Notes under the pieces: model-generated | The model's input: the letters and a program-made list of their open reading frames with translations, nothing else | What the model was told of the DNA's origin: nothing | The model's database searches: none | From: Bacillus sp. V59.32b | GTDB lineage: Bacteria; Bacillota; Bacilli; Bacillales; DSM-1321 | Reading direction: 5' to 3' | Assembly (NCBI RefSeq): GCF_003429085.1 | Contig: NZ_QVTC01000081.1 | Location: 1-49,147 of the forward strand | DNA: 49,147 bases | Program-made: the position numbers and the translations under genes | Shown: positions 34,976-43,239 of the stretch, piece by piece | Layout of the letters: each line of letters starts with the position of its first letter | Position numbering within the stretch: position 1 is the first letter of the stretch

Positions 34976-34993
34976 TAGGAGGGAGGCTGGATA

Positions 34994-36130
34994 ATGAAAG
35001 CAGTAACGTTTCAAGGGATAAAGGATGTACGAGTCAAAGAGGTAAAGGATCCGACAATCGAAAAAAAGGACGATATCATTGTTAAAATAACTCATTCTGC
35101 CATTTGCGGTTCCGACCTGCATTTGATTCACGGGATGGTTCCCAACTTCCCTGAAGATTATATTATCGGACACGAACCAATGGGTATCGTAGAAGAAGTA
35201 GGCCCTGATGTAACGAAAGTGAAAAAAGGCGACCGCGTTGTTATCCCATTTAATGTGGCTTGTGGGCAGTGCTTCTTTTGCCAAAACCACTTGGAAAGCC
35301 AATGCGATAACTCGAATGAGAATGGAGAAATGGGTGCATATTTCGGTTATTCCGATACAATGGGAGGATATCCGGGCGGTCAGGCCGAATTTTTGCGTGT
35401 ACCTTATGGGAACTTTACTCCCTTCAAAATTCCAGAAAATAGCGAAGTGCCTGATGAAAGCCTAACGCTTCTTGCCGATGCAGCTTCAACGGCTTATTGG
35501 TCTGTGGATAATGCCGGAGTAAAGGACGGAGATACCGTTATCGTGTTCGGTTGTGGACCTGTGGGATTGCTTGCCCAGAAGTTTGCCTGGCTGAAAGGGG
35601 CAAAACGGGTTATAGCGGTTGACTATATCGATTATCGCCTGCAGCATGCGAAAAAGCACAATAATGTGGAAACCGTAAACTTTGAACAGCACGAACATAC
35701 CGGGGAGTATTTGAAAGAGCTAACCAAAGGCGGCGCTGATGTTGTGATAGAAGCTGTCGGCATGGACGGGAAAATGACCCCGATGGAATATGTGGGAACC
35801 GGACTAAAGCTGCAAGGCGGTTCACTTAGTCCATTAGTAATGGCTACACAAGCTGTCCGCAAAGGCGGCACGATACAAGTTACCGGTGCTTATGGAGGCA
35901 GATATAACGCTTTCCCTCTTGGGGATATTTTTCAAAGAAATGTGAACCTTAGGACAGGACAAGCACCGGTTATCCACTATATGCCTTTCCTACATGATTT
36001 GTTTAATGAAGGAAAAGTAAATCCTAGTGATATTGTTACACACGTTCTTCCGCTTGCTGAAGCGGAAAAAGGCTATGAATACTTCGATACGAGAACAGAT
36101 GACTGCATAAAAGTAATCCTAAAGCCGTAA
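34994..36130 (+). CDS. adhB: Zinc-dependent alcohol dehydrogenase AdhB-like
   Basis: A 378-residue medium-chain dehydrogenase. The catalytic zinc site is in AICGSDLHL (about residues 36-44) and GHEPMG (about 59-64). The structural zinc is held by the four cysteines of CGQCFFCQNHLESQC (about 93-107). NAD(P) binds at VFGCGPVGLLAQ near residue 184. Substrate unknown; the length equals B. subtilis AdhB, a sporulation gene of the yraGF-adhB-yraED cluster. It follows yraF by 18 bases with AGGAGGGAGG as ribosome site. Confidence 0.88.
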   Translation: MKAVTFQGIKDVRVKEVKDPTIEKKDDIIVKITHSAICGSDLHLIHGMVPNFPEDYIIGHEPMGIVEEVGPDVTKVKKGDRVVIPFNVACGQCFFCQNHLESQCDNSNENGEMGAYFGYSDTMGGYPGGQAEFLRVPYGNFTPFKIPENSEVPDESLTLLADAASTAYWSVDNAGVKDGDTVIVFGCGPVGLLAQKFAWLKGAKRVIAVDYIDYRLQHAKKHNNVETVNFEQHEHTGEYLKELTKGGADVVIEAVGMDGKMTPMEYVGTGLKLQGGSLSPLVMATQAVRKGGTIQVTGAYGGRYNAFPLGDIFQRNVNLRTGQAPVIHYMPFLHDLFNEGKVNPSDIVTHVLPLAEAEKGYEYFDTRTDDCIKVILKP

Positions 36131-36137
36131 ATGGCAT

Positions 36138-36171
36138 AAAAAAATGGAAATCAGATGATTTCCATTTTTTT
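36138..36171. terminator. Bidirectional terminator after adhB
   Basis: AAAAAAATGGAAATCA pairs with TGATTTCCATTTTTTT almost without loop. Strong in both directions, for adhB and for the convergent CotF-like genes. Confidence 0.85.
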
Positions 36172-36180
36172 ATGGGCTAG

Positions 36181-36306
36181 TGTTGGCTTATTTAAGCTCG
36201 AATCGTAAGGGAGAATGCGAGCTTTCTATTGGCCCCTTGCGATTCGAGCTACCTTTCAGCTGAGCTGAAGGCGTTTAAAACTAAAGTTTTAACGAATAAG
36301 CCAACA
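36181..36306. repeat. 126-bp element: 12-bp inverted ends enclosing three hairpins
   Basis: TGTTGGCTTATT (36181-36192) is perfectly complementary to AATAAGCCAACA (36295-36306). Inside are three consecutive hairpins: a 17-bp stem (36195-36211 with 36234-36250, one G-T pair, 22-base loop), an 8-bp stem with one bulge (36252-36270), and a 7-bp stem (36275-36292). The whole can fold as a four-way junction in RNA or as a cruciform in DNA. It lies between convergent genes and encodes nothing obvious. It could be a MITE-like element or a structured RNA. Confidence 0.65.
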
Positions 36307-36324
36307 AAATTCATAGCCATTCTC

Positions 36325-36639
36325 TTATTGTTGTTGCTGTTGTTGTTGAGGTATGTTTAATGCTGTCTGTGCGGTTGTGACATCGACGTTAATTTGTTCA
36401 TTCATATTGTATGGGTGATAGAATCCTTTAGCGACCATGTAATCAACAACCTGTTCATGAAAATTAATTGCGTTGTTTAAGTGTTCAGTGAGCACAGCTC
36501 TAAGTTCTGGAGTAGCCGTTTCAGTGACAGCGAAAGAATGCATCTTCACACCAGACTTTGCCCCATTCAATAAATCGGTTGCTATCACCTGATCGGTGAT
36601 GTTGCCCATACCCGTAATGTTTTGAATAAATTCATTCAT
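36325..36639 (-). CDS. yraD: CotF-family spore coat protein (YraD-like)
   Basis: A 104-residue homologue of the protein at 34607-34975: LLNGAKSGVKMHSFAVTETATPELR and FHEQVVDYMVAKGFYHPYN. It matches B. subtilis YraD in size and in pairing with the dehydrogenase. It ends in seven consecutive glutamines (CAA/CAG run). Encoded opposite to adhB, 12 bases downstream of its small partner. Likely a spore coat component. Confidence 0.8.
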   Translation of the reverse strand: MNEFIQNITGMGNITDQVIATDLLNGAKSGVKMHSFAVTETATPELRAVLTEHLNNAINFHEQVVDYMVAKGFYHPYNMNEQINVDVTTAQTALNIPQQQQQQQ

Positions 36640-36651
36640 GAAAATGACCTC

Positions 36652-36840
36652 CTACTTTAACAAATTAACTAATTGTTCCGCTTCTAGTCTTGATTGTTGG
36701 ACATCCATTGAAAGAAGATTTTTTAGTTCTGAATCTTGCGCCAGTCCCGCCATGGTTGAAGATTTTGCGATGCAATTGCTTTTAAACGTCAAGATTTCAT
36801 GCGCTTCAAGCTTTTCGTGAAGTCCCAATTGATTTTCCAT
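36652..36840 (-). CDS. yraE: CotF-like small coat protein (YraE-like)
   Basis: A 62-residue homologue of 34386-34610: LGLHEKLEAHEILTFKSNCIAKS, then MDVQQSRLEAEQLVNLLK. Strong ribosome site AAGGAGGC. It forms a two-gene minus-strand operon with the YraD-like gene. On the minus strand upstream, CATAATAAA with AC about 17 bases before could be a SigK promoter, which would fit mother-cell expression; this is weak. Confidence 0.75.
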   Translation of the reverse strand: MENQLGLHEKLEAHEILTFKSNCIAKSSTMAGLAQDSELKNLLSMDVQQSRLEAEQLVNLLK

Positions 36841-37223
36841 TCTATGCCTCCTTAGATAAGTTTTTTCATTCTGTGATGAAGAATGGAGTGTACCCTAACT
36901 AGGCTATTCTTCATGTTTATTATGAGCAAAATTAAAGGAGTTATTACACGGGATTTCATAATACCCACTAGGAATAGATGTAGATAAGAGGACCAGGTAA
37001 TCTATGTCAGATAGAAAAATGGATAGATACCCGATACTTAGGGGTTATAACTTATAAAGAATTTCCCTTAAGGAGTGACTTTTTAGCAAATTTAGGTTTA
37101 TGGCTTGCTTTTTCTATTGAAGTGATAGTGGATTTTACATATAACCCCTGTTTTTCACATATATTGGTAGTATAATAAGAATAAAAGTTTTTTTCAGTAC
37201 TTGCTTGTTAAGGGGGAGAATCA
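36841..37223. other. Intergenic region between divergent yraE and a membrane gene
   Basis: No gene of 20 codons or more with a plausible start. An inverted repeat GAAGAAT/ATTCTTC (36877-36911) and a perfect TATAAT at 37171-37176 (weak -35) are visible; the latter probably drives the gene at 37224. Confidence 0.5.
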
Positions 37224-37820
37224 TTGGGTTTTAGAACGATGCTTTTTGGCTTTATTTTTATTCTGTTTGATATAAATCTGGAACAATTCGATATCTTGTC
37301 TGATGTAATTGGGTACATTTTATTGTTTATAGGTGCAGCTACTATTAAAAACAAAATGGATAATACATATTTTTCTCTTGTCAGGAAATGCAGTCAGATA
37401 CTCATTATTCTTTCAGCTTCGGAAGTATTGATAAGACATTTTGATCTGTTAAATCATGGGATGTTTATTTTTGAAAGTACAGTTGGGATGCTTTTTGGCT
37501 TTGTTTATATCTTGGGATTTGCCTCCCTGTTAACCTACTGCGTCTATAATCTTTGCATGGGGATTGAAAAAGAAGCAGTGGCTATTGGAGAGAAAGAGTT
37601 AGCTTTTAAGGCGAAAAAGGTGTTTAAGGCTTTCATTATTTATCAAGGTATTTTTTTATTTTTCTTATTATTGGTGGAGGTACTAGGAGAATTTATTAAA
37701 GTAGGCATAATGGCCATGTTTATCGTGCTACTGGTATCAGCGATTTATATTTGTTTCCAAGTGATATCGTTATTGAACCAATCGGAAAATGTTTTTCATT
37801 CAATAGTAGATAATAGTTAG
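37224..37820 (+). CDS. Polytopic membrane protein, unknown
   Basis: A 198-residue protein starting TTG 37224 after AAGGGGGAG. It has about six hydrophobic helices (starting near residues 3, 26, 50, 84, 133 and 158), a short cytoplasmic stretch rich in E and K (about 114-130) and no recognisable catalytic motif. It heads a same-strand run of four envelope genes. I do not recognise the family. Confidence 0.75.
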   Translation: MGFRTMLFGFIFILFDINLEQFDILSDVIGYILLFIGAATIKNKMDNTYFSLVRKCSQILIILSASEVLIRHFDLLNHGMFIFESTVGMLFGFVYILGFASLLTYCVYNLCMGIEKEAVAIGEKELAFKAKKVFKAFIIYQGIFLFFLLLVEVLGEFIKVGIMAMFIVLLVSAIYICFQVISLLNQSENVFHSIVDNS

Positions 37821-37872
37821 AGCGGAGGAGTAGATACGGAAAATTTGAACCGGTTGGAGAGTGGGTGGATAC

Positions 37873-38544
37873 ATGATTACGAACAGGAATTATTTAATGG
37901 GGGGCATTATTTTATTTATCGTTTCGTTCATTCTGGATTTTTCTTTTCCTAATAAGAGCCCCTATGGCGAAACAATCTTTAAATCGGTTGGCCTGCCAGT
38001 ATACTCTGACCCTGAATCCCAAGAGGGTATTCTTTTTGTTGGGGTAACAAGTATTATACTATTTTTTGTTAGTTTGTATTTAATCAACATTGCTTTAAAA
38101 AAATATAATAGCAGAATAGTGTTAATACTATTTATTTTTGGTATAGCTGGCTCTCCTTTACTGATTTATACGTATCAAAACACTCTTGGGAATGGAATTT
38201 ACGCGATTGAATACGAAGAGGAATTTAGCAGGTGTGAATATAATATCAGTAAGGATGGAAACAAATTAAATAGCAAGTGTTACATTCCTTTGGCAAACTA
38301 CAGTTCAAAGGAAACTCAGTTTACATTAAAATTTAAAACCTCTGTGATTGATGACCCATATGATATTAATCGATTAATGAATAGAAATGGCCCGTATAAA
38401 TTGAATCTGTACGGGGATGAAAAGAAAATCATTGAAATAGAAACAGCTATAGATGTAACCAACATCAAGAAATATCCTGAATCGGGCGAGGCTTATGGTA
38501 TGGGGATTGTTCTTTTCGAGAATGATAGAAAAAGAGAACTGTGA
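37873..38544 (+). CDS. Membrane protein with large extracytoplasmic domain, unknown
   Basis: A 223-residue protein with start ATG 37873 after GGGTGGA; GTG 37861 in frame is possible. Three hydrophobic segments (about residues 7-26, 54-72, 84-102) precede a soluble domain of about 120 residues with two cysteines (SRCEYN and SKCYIP) 18 residues apart, perhaps a disulphide outside the cell. No family recognised. It lies 52 bases after the previous membrane gene. Confidence 0.7.
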   Translation: MITNRNYLMGGIILFIVSFILDFSFPNKSPYGETIFKSVGLPVYSDPESQEGILFVGVTSIILFFVSLYLINIALKKYNSRIVLILFIFGIAGSPLLIYTYQNTLGNGIYAIEYEEEFSRCEYNISKDGNKLNSKCYIPLANYSSKETQFTLKFKTSVIDDPYDINRLMNRNGPYKLNLYGDEKKIIEIETAIDVTNIKKYPESGEAYGMGIVLFENDRKREL

Positions 38545-38595
38545 AGCTGAAATTCACAGGAATTATCTGCTGCTTTTATAAAGGGGAAATGCGAT

Positions 38596-39204
38596 TTGAA
38601 AAAAAGACTTGCTATATTACTCCTCATGGGAGTATTAGCAATAAGCGGATGCGAATTGACAATAAATAATGAGCCGGTAAGTATAAAGAAGAAGGACGAC
38701 ACCGTATCGCCATATGAATTAACCGATAAAGAATCAGAGTTGATTAACTTGACTTCGGCGAGTCAAGGAGATTTATTGGTCTATAAGATTGAACTAGCTG
38801 ACAAGCGCGATTTCGAAACAAAAATCGATTATTATCAAAATGGAAAGCTATCAAACACATTGATGGCAATGACAAATGAAATACAGAAGGGAAACTCTCT
38901 TATGTCTTTTGAAATAAGACAGTTTTCAGATAAGGAACCAACCTGGCATGAGTTTTTTATAGCTGGTGAGTTTGGATTTGCTTCAGCCCGGGAAGAAAGC
39001 GCATCACCTACAGTAGCATCCTCCAACGTTTCCATTAGCGAAAAAAAGAAACTGCCGCATAACAAATTTATAGCAATAGGCGCGTTTATAAAAGACACAA
39101 AAGACGGACAGATAAGTGCTGCGTCTATGGATGCTAAGGAAGCTTTCAACGACTTAATTAAGGAAAACGAGAACGTGTATGTCTTTTCATGCAAGATAAA
39201 ATAA
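38596..39204 (+). CDS. Predicted lipoprotein, unknown
   Basis: A 202-residue protein with signal peptide MKKRLAILLLMGVLA and lipobox ISG-C19, so membrane-anchored on the outside. The mature part has a beta-rich look (DLLVYKIELADKRDFETKIDYY) and ends YVFSCKIK. No known domain recognised. Ribosome site AAGGGGAAA; part of the envelope gene run. Confidence 0.75.
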   Translation: MKKRLAILLLMGVLAISGCELTINNEPVSIKKKDDTVSPYELTDKESELINLTSASQGDLLVYKIELADKRDFETKIDYYQNGKLSNTLMAMTNEIQKGNSLMSFEIRQFSDKEPTWHEFFIAGEFGFASAREESASPTVASSNVSISEKKKLPHNKFIAIGAFIKDTKDGQISAASMDAKEAFNDLIKENENVYVFSCKIK

Positions 39205-39286
39205 GTCCATCTGGCTTTTATAATAACTATATAATATTTGACTAATTTTATTGGGCGACAGTCAAAAAATAGAAAAGAGGTGGGTT

Positions 39287-39565
39287 ATGTATAAGGTAAT
39301 TGCTATTATTATCTTAATATTTGTAATCATCAAATTGGCTCAACTATATATAAACAGAAACTGGAAACTGTTACACACCACATTTGGACATGAGAACTAT
39401 TATAAAGCTGTTGCAAAACTGAAAAGTGCAGGCGTGAAATACAAAACCAAAACTCCGTTGAATGTAAACAATAGGGAGCGGTTAAACGATAACACACAAT
39501 ACGATATCTATGTAAAAAAAGAAGAAGAGCATCTTGCCCAGAGAGCAATGAATCAATCTGATTAA
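39287..39565 (+). CDS. Small single-pass membrane protein, unknown
   Basis: A 92-residue protein. ATG 39287 behind AGAGGTGGG is preferred to an in-frame start at 39251. One N-terminal helix (VIAIIILIFVIIKLAQLYI) is followed by a basic domain, ENYYKAVAKLKSAGVKYKT, whose form suggests a small alpha/beta fold. Function unknown. Confidence 0.65.
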   Translation: MYKVIAIIILIFVIIKLAQLYINRNWKLLHTTFGHENYYKAVAKLKSAGVKYKTKTPLNVNNRERLNDNTQYDIYVKKEEEHLAQRAMNQSD

Positions 39566-39870
39566 GATCCGCAGTGATCAGGAAGAATGATTAATCCAAA
39601 AGCCTTTTCCAAAATAAAGACTTTCAGGTAAAAGCGCAAGAACTACTTGGTTTCGTAGAGTAGGATTTCTGGCGCTTTGTCTAGTAATACATGTTGATAA
39701 TTGCCGGTCGTTGTATCTTTAGTAAAAGAAGGTAATAGATTGATTGTTGAAGAATTTTGGGGTAGAACTATTCGCACCTAATTCGTAAAGCTCAATATAG
39801 CAATCGATAAGAACGTATTCATATACTGCGTGCTAGCATGGAATCACTATATATAAAAGGAGAGAAAGGT
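39566..39870. other. Intergenic region with one long hairpin
   Basis: A 12-bp imperfect inverted repeat AAAGCGCAAGAA/TTCTGGCGCTTT (39631-39642 and 39667-39678) encloses a second one, CTAC/GTAG. It has the look of a degenerate terminator or small repeat element. Nothing else is visible. Confidence 0.5.
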
Positions 39871-40348
39871 ATGACTGAACTGGTGTTTAAGCAATTTGAG
39901 CTCGCAAGAGGTTGGTGTATTGAAGTGGCAGAATCAGTCCCGGAGAAAATAGTGAATGTACAGCCGGCTGGTTTCAACAATACAATTCAATGGCATATCG
40001 GCTATATATTAACGGTTACTGAGTACTTTATGTTCGGCATTTCACCAAAAAAGAGCAATTTTCCGGCAAACTTTACCGGATTATTTGGTCCTGGTACCAA
40101 ACCCGCTGACTGGAAAGGGGATGTACCTTCCGCAAACGAGCTTATCACACACCTGAAAGGATCAGTTGGTCCGTCTTCAACAAATTCCAGCTGAACGCTT
40201 ACATGCACTGCTGGAAAAGCCTTTATTTGGATTTGAGACTTATGGGGAATGTGCCGGATTTGCGTTGTTGCATGAAGCACTCCATATAGGAAAAATGGAA
40301 GAGATGAAGCGCGTCATCGAATATCAATTGCCGTCTAGCGGGAAGTAA
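39871..40348 (+). pseudogene. DinB-like protein, frameshifted
   Basis: ATG 39871 (ribosome site AAAGGAGAG) encodes MTELVFKQFELARGWCIEVAES and NNTIQWHIGYILTVTEYFM, typical of DinB/YfiT-type four-helix metal proteins with a histidine in each of three helices. The frame breaks at an extra G in CTGAAAGGATC (40159-40160); the other frame then reads KDQLVRLQQIPAERLHALL and ends HEALHIGKMEEMKRVIEYQL. Removing one G gives a continuous protein of about 158 residues. Not obviously eroded otherwise, so a recent mutation or sequencing error. Confidence 0.8.
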
Positions 40349-40551
40349 AGATTAAATTCTCTTTTTCAAATGGTTGACTTTTATTTTTATACTAAATATA
40401 TTTAACGATATGGCTGAGCTTATTAAATAACGATCAAATAATTTTACTTTAACTATTTTATCGCTGTTCAGAAACGGTATTTTTATCAGATTAATTTTTC
40501 ATTGTTTGGTTTAAAAATGAAGAGAATTAAAATGGAGGAAGCTGTATCCAA

Positions 40552-40952
40552 ATGCAAAAAGTACACACGTTCCTAATCTTCGAGGGCAAGGCTGAAGAAG
40601 CAATGAATTTCTATACCTCTCTATTTGACCAATCAGAAATAACGAGTATTACCCGTTATGGGGCCAATGAAGCTGGTAACGAGGGTAGCTGTTACATGCT
40701 GCATTTTCGCTAAAGGGACAAGAGATTATGTGTATAGACAGCAGCATTAAGCATGAATTTACATTCACTCCTGCTATATCGCTGTATGTAACATGTGATA
40801 CGGAGGAAGAAATTGATGAAGCTTTTGAGAAGTTATCCGAAGATGGAGGAGTTCTCATGCCGTTAGCTGCTTATCCATTTAGTGAAAAGTTCGGTTGGGT
40901 TGCCGATAAATATGGAGTCACTTGGCAATTGAACCTCGCGAGTAAAAAGTAA
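40552..40952 (+). pseudogene. VOC-family (PhnB-like) protein, frameshifted
   Basis: ATG 40552 encodes MQKVHTFLIFEGKAEEAMNFY and SLFDQSEITSITRYG, the start of a PhnB/glyoxalase-like VOC protein. The frame ends at 40713, but from about 40690 another frame reads HAAFSLKGQEIMCIDSS and continues to FGWVADKYGVTWQLNL, the usual C-terminus. One small indel near AGCTGTTA explains the break. About 133 residues if repaired. Natural decay or base-call error cannot be told apart here. Confidence 0.8.
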
Positions 40953-40991
40953 TTACAATCAAGACATTACCTTGAAGCAGGCGGTGACATT

Positions 40992-41147
40992 ATGAACGAA
41001 TATAAAGTAGTTGTAAAGAATGGAAATGCGACTATCCTGGAGGAATTAATAACAGCTGAGGATGAAAGAGATGTTCTAGGTAATCTTCTTCTAAGAAGCG
41101 AATTATTTAATCAAACATTTACGGATATCAGGATATTGGAACGCTGA
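40992..41147 (+). CDS. Small protein, 51 residues, unknown
   Basis: ATG 40992 is preceded by GGCGGTGA. The product begins MNEYKVVVKNGNATILEELI, contains EDERDVLGNLLL and ends DIRILER. It is a mixed-charge soluble peptide with no recognised family. It lies 39 bases after the broken VOC gene. Confidence 0.5.
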   Translation: MNEYKVVVKNGNATILEELITAEDERDVLGNLLLRSELFNQTFTDIRILER

Positions 41148-41386
41148 ATTAAAGAGTAAAACCATAGCTGGATTCTGTTGCTGGTGAGGGCATTCGTTTA
41201 GTGATTTAGTATTCCAGCCTCCCTTGGGAACAAACGGTTTCAAGAGGGAGAAATTTTGGGGAGTAAGCCATGTTCATCAGCCATTATGTCTGTTGATTTC
41301 CTGAAATTAATCATGCTGCTGATATTTTGGCGCCCGGTTGTGGGTACGGACGAAATAGCCATTTTCTAAAAGGAGAGAATCTATTT

Positions 41387-41809
41387 ATGTATGAACTAAA
41401 AACAAAAGAAACCGAAAACAGTGTCATTGAGTTTATTGAAAATGTCGAAAGCGCTAAAAAACGTGAAGACGCATATAAATTATTAGATATTTTTACTGAA
41501 ACGACAGGCTACAAAGCGAAAATGTGGGGACCGAGTATCATTGGATTTGGTTCATACCATTATAAATATGAATCGGGTCATGAAGGCGATGCGGCGATGG
41601 TTGGCTTTTCACCTCGAAAAGCCAAAATCAGTTTGTATTTTGCCACGGGTGATAAAAAAAGAGAGGAATTGTTACAGGACTTTGGAAAGCATACCACTGG
41701 AAAAGCGTGTGTCTACATCAATAAAGTAGCGGACATTGATGTTGATGTTTTAAAAGCGTTAATTAACCAATCTGTAGCGTTTTTGAAAGAAATGTATCCG
41801 AATAATTAA
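41387..41809 (+). CDS. DUF1801-family protein
   Basis: A 140-residue soluble protein. ATG 41387 follows AAAGGAGAG; upstream in-frame starts lack such a site. KMWGPSIIGFGSYHYKYESG and MVGFSPRKAKISLYF are characteristic of DUF1801 (YdhG/YdeI-like), often annotated as of unknown function with a fold related to frataxin-like domains. Its downstream hairpin was split by the insertion sequence at 41861. Confidence 0.8.
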   Translation: MYELKTKETENSVIEFIENVESAKKREDAYKLLDIFTETTGYKAKMWGPSIIGFGSYHYKYESGHEGDAAMVGFSPRKAKISLYFATGDKKREELLQDFGKHTTGKACVYINKVADIDVDVLKALINQSVAFLKEMYPNN

Positions 41810-41882
41810 AATGTTTAAAGCGATTAGTTGAACAAAGATTAAAACAGGGCAACTCTGATAGAGTTGTCCTCAGATTGTCGAC

Positions 41883-41920
41883 AAAAGGGGTTCGGAATGG
41901 TCTCATTCCGAACCCCTTTT
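41883..41920. terminator. Bidirectional hairpin at the IS left end
   Basis: AAAAGGGGTTCGGAATG pairs with CATTCCGAACCCCTTTT around TCT. It lies just inside the inverted repeat and would stop transcription entering or leaving the IS. Confidence 0.8.
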
Positions 41921-41990
41921 TAGTGATTATTCTATTTTTGCTTATTTTGAGTGTGAATGGACCTCACTTAGCCTTATTTATTAGGCCATT

Positions 41991-42497
41991 TCTGGACCGT
42001 GCCATGTCCAGTTTGCCATCTTCTTCAAATTCATGACAGCGAAAGTAAGCATCGCCTGCCGCAACCGCTTTGGGTTTTCCGACCTTCCCGATTACTTGTT
42101 CAACCAACGGCTCAAAGATATGGCTGTCATGCGTATTGCCGGGTGTCACAATCGTTCCCAGGACAAATCCATTGCGGTCGGAGGCCGCATGAAAGGAGTA
42201 AGCAAACTGTTTTGTCCGCTCGTCCTTGACGTAATAGCCACTCTCCGGATCGGTTGTGCTCTCCTTGATTTCCTTTGATTCTTCCTTGTCGAACTTATCA
42301 GGAGGAAAAGGTCTTTTTCCGTGATCTTCCCGATCTTGATTGATTTCCTCTTGGAGCTTCCCCTGATAGGCACGTGTTTCCTTACAGACCACTTTCTTGG
42401 CAAACTTATGCTTATTCGCACTTGCCTTTACGTGTGTTGAATCAATGAAAAGGTGCTCGGCACTGATCAGCTTCTTGTCGGCTGCCGTCTTAAAAGC
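41991..42497 (-). pseudogene. Transposase fragment, IS1182 family
   Basis: Readable parts are HLFIDSTHVKASANKHKFAKK and TDPESGYYVKDERTKQFAYS with GTIVTPGNTHDSHIF, the DDE core of IS1182-family transposases. The N-terminal half is missing: upstream of about 42497 the frame runs into an unrelated repeat. Near the 3' end the frame shifts after KAVAA; the true C-terminus (MLTFAVMNLKKMANWTWHGP, stop at 41991) is in another frame, so a segment carrying the third acidic residue is deleted. Non-functional. Confidence 0.85.
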
Positions 42498-42630
42498 CTG
42501 TTGATTGGAGTGGAGGCGCGAAGACTCCTGCGGGAGCAGCGGGACAGGTGAGACCCCGCAGGAGCATGCGACGAGGAGGCTCACCGCCCGCCCCTAAGGT
42601 GCGCGAAGCGCCTGGAACGGAAATCAACAG
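42498..42630. repeat. GC-rich interspersed repeat with CTGTTGATT inverted ends
   Basis: 133 bp bounded by CTGTTGATT (42498-42506) and AATCAACAG (42622-42630), with strong internal palindromes (ACTCCTGCGGGAGCAGCGGG, CCCCGCAGGAG). Much richer in G and C than its surroundings. Such elements are common in Bacillaceae genomes (recalled). A second partial copy ends the window at 49045-49147 in the other orientation. Confidence 0.8.
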
Positions 42631-42876
42631 ACCCCATTAACAGGCCAAATAAAAAAATAACCGCAGGCAAACTCGATTTTATCCAGTTTGTCTACAGTCT
42701 GAGGGCAACTCTGATAGAGTGTCCTTTGAAGTCATTTTAACTACTGTCTCTATTATGATTAAAGGAAAATCAAGGGTTTCATTTGAGACTAAGTCGCTTA
42801 CTCTTGTTTTAATCCCTACTAATAGATTTAAATGAAAGTGAATGCCGTGGGTAAAATGTCAAAGAGATGAGTTTAT

Positions 42877-43239
42877 TTATAAATAATGTTGCAGAACATG
42901 TGACGGGAAGAAATGGAGGGGTAGTGGTCTTAAAGCTACAATAGTGGAATGGGACATTATAGAATCGCGTTGTGCCTGTTTTAAACTATTGTACATCGCT
43001 TTACCGCCAACTGAATTGGCAGAATGAATAGTTATGCGGTTAGCAAATAATTTTTCTTTAATCATTATTTGTACAAGCATCAAACCATTCCTACTTCTAT
43101 TTAATAAATCGTGGTCCAAAGAGAGATGTTCAATATTAAAATTTCGCAATAGCTCTATACACTCGTCAATAGTCTCGACTAACACATAGCCACTAGGTGC
43201 TTTCCGATAGTCATCCAGGAAAACGTTAATATTCTCCAA
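42877..43239 (-). CDS. Cyclic-phosphate processing receiver-like (cREC) protein
   Basis: A 120-residue protein, TTG start behind GGAAGGAG. The motifs are INVFLDDYRKAP (acidic pair D9-D10), LSLDHDL (D42, H43, D44) and ITIHSANSVGG (H72). This receiver-like fold with added histidines defines the cREC family, predicted from comparative genomics to hydrolyse cyclic phosphates or cyclic nucleotides. It is free-standing here. The last 15 residues (PLPLHFFPSHVLQHYL) look unlike the rest and may be a late extension after loss of the original stop. Confidence 0.7.
   Translation of the reverse strand: MENINVFLDDYRKAPSGYVLVETIDECIELLRNFNIEHLSLDHDLLNRSRNGLMLVQIMIKEKLFANRITIHSANSVGGKAMYNSLKQAQRDSIMSHSTIVALRPLPLHFFPSHVLQHYL

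Larger units (their letters stand above)
41861..42711 (-). mobile_element. Remnant of an IS1182-family insertion sequence
   Basis: Ends are 25-bp inverted repeats: GAGTTGTCCTCAGATTGTCG... at 41861-41885 and its complement at 42687-42711 (three mismatches). TGATA flanks both sides (41856-41860, 42712-42716) as a 5-bp target duplication. Inside is a broken IS1182-type transposase, so the 851-bp element is well short of an intact copy (about 1.6 kb). A GC-rich repeat (42498-42630) has inserted into it. It cannot move by itself. Confidence 0.8.

Noticed and set aside
36181-36306. tRNA or tmRNA-like cloverleaf
   Set aside because: The fold is cloverleaf-shaped, but stem lengths (12, 17, 8, 7) and missing GTTCGA-type T-loop and CCA context rule out a tRNA.
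41999-42278. Plus-strand frames inside the IS remnant
   Set aside because: They are antisense shadows of the transposase fragment.
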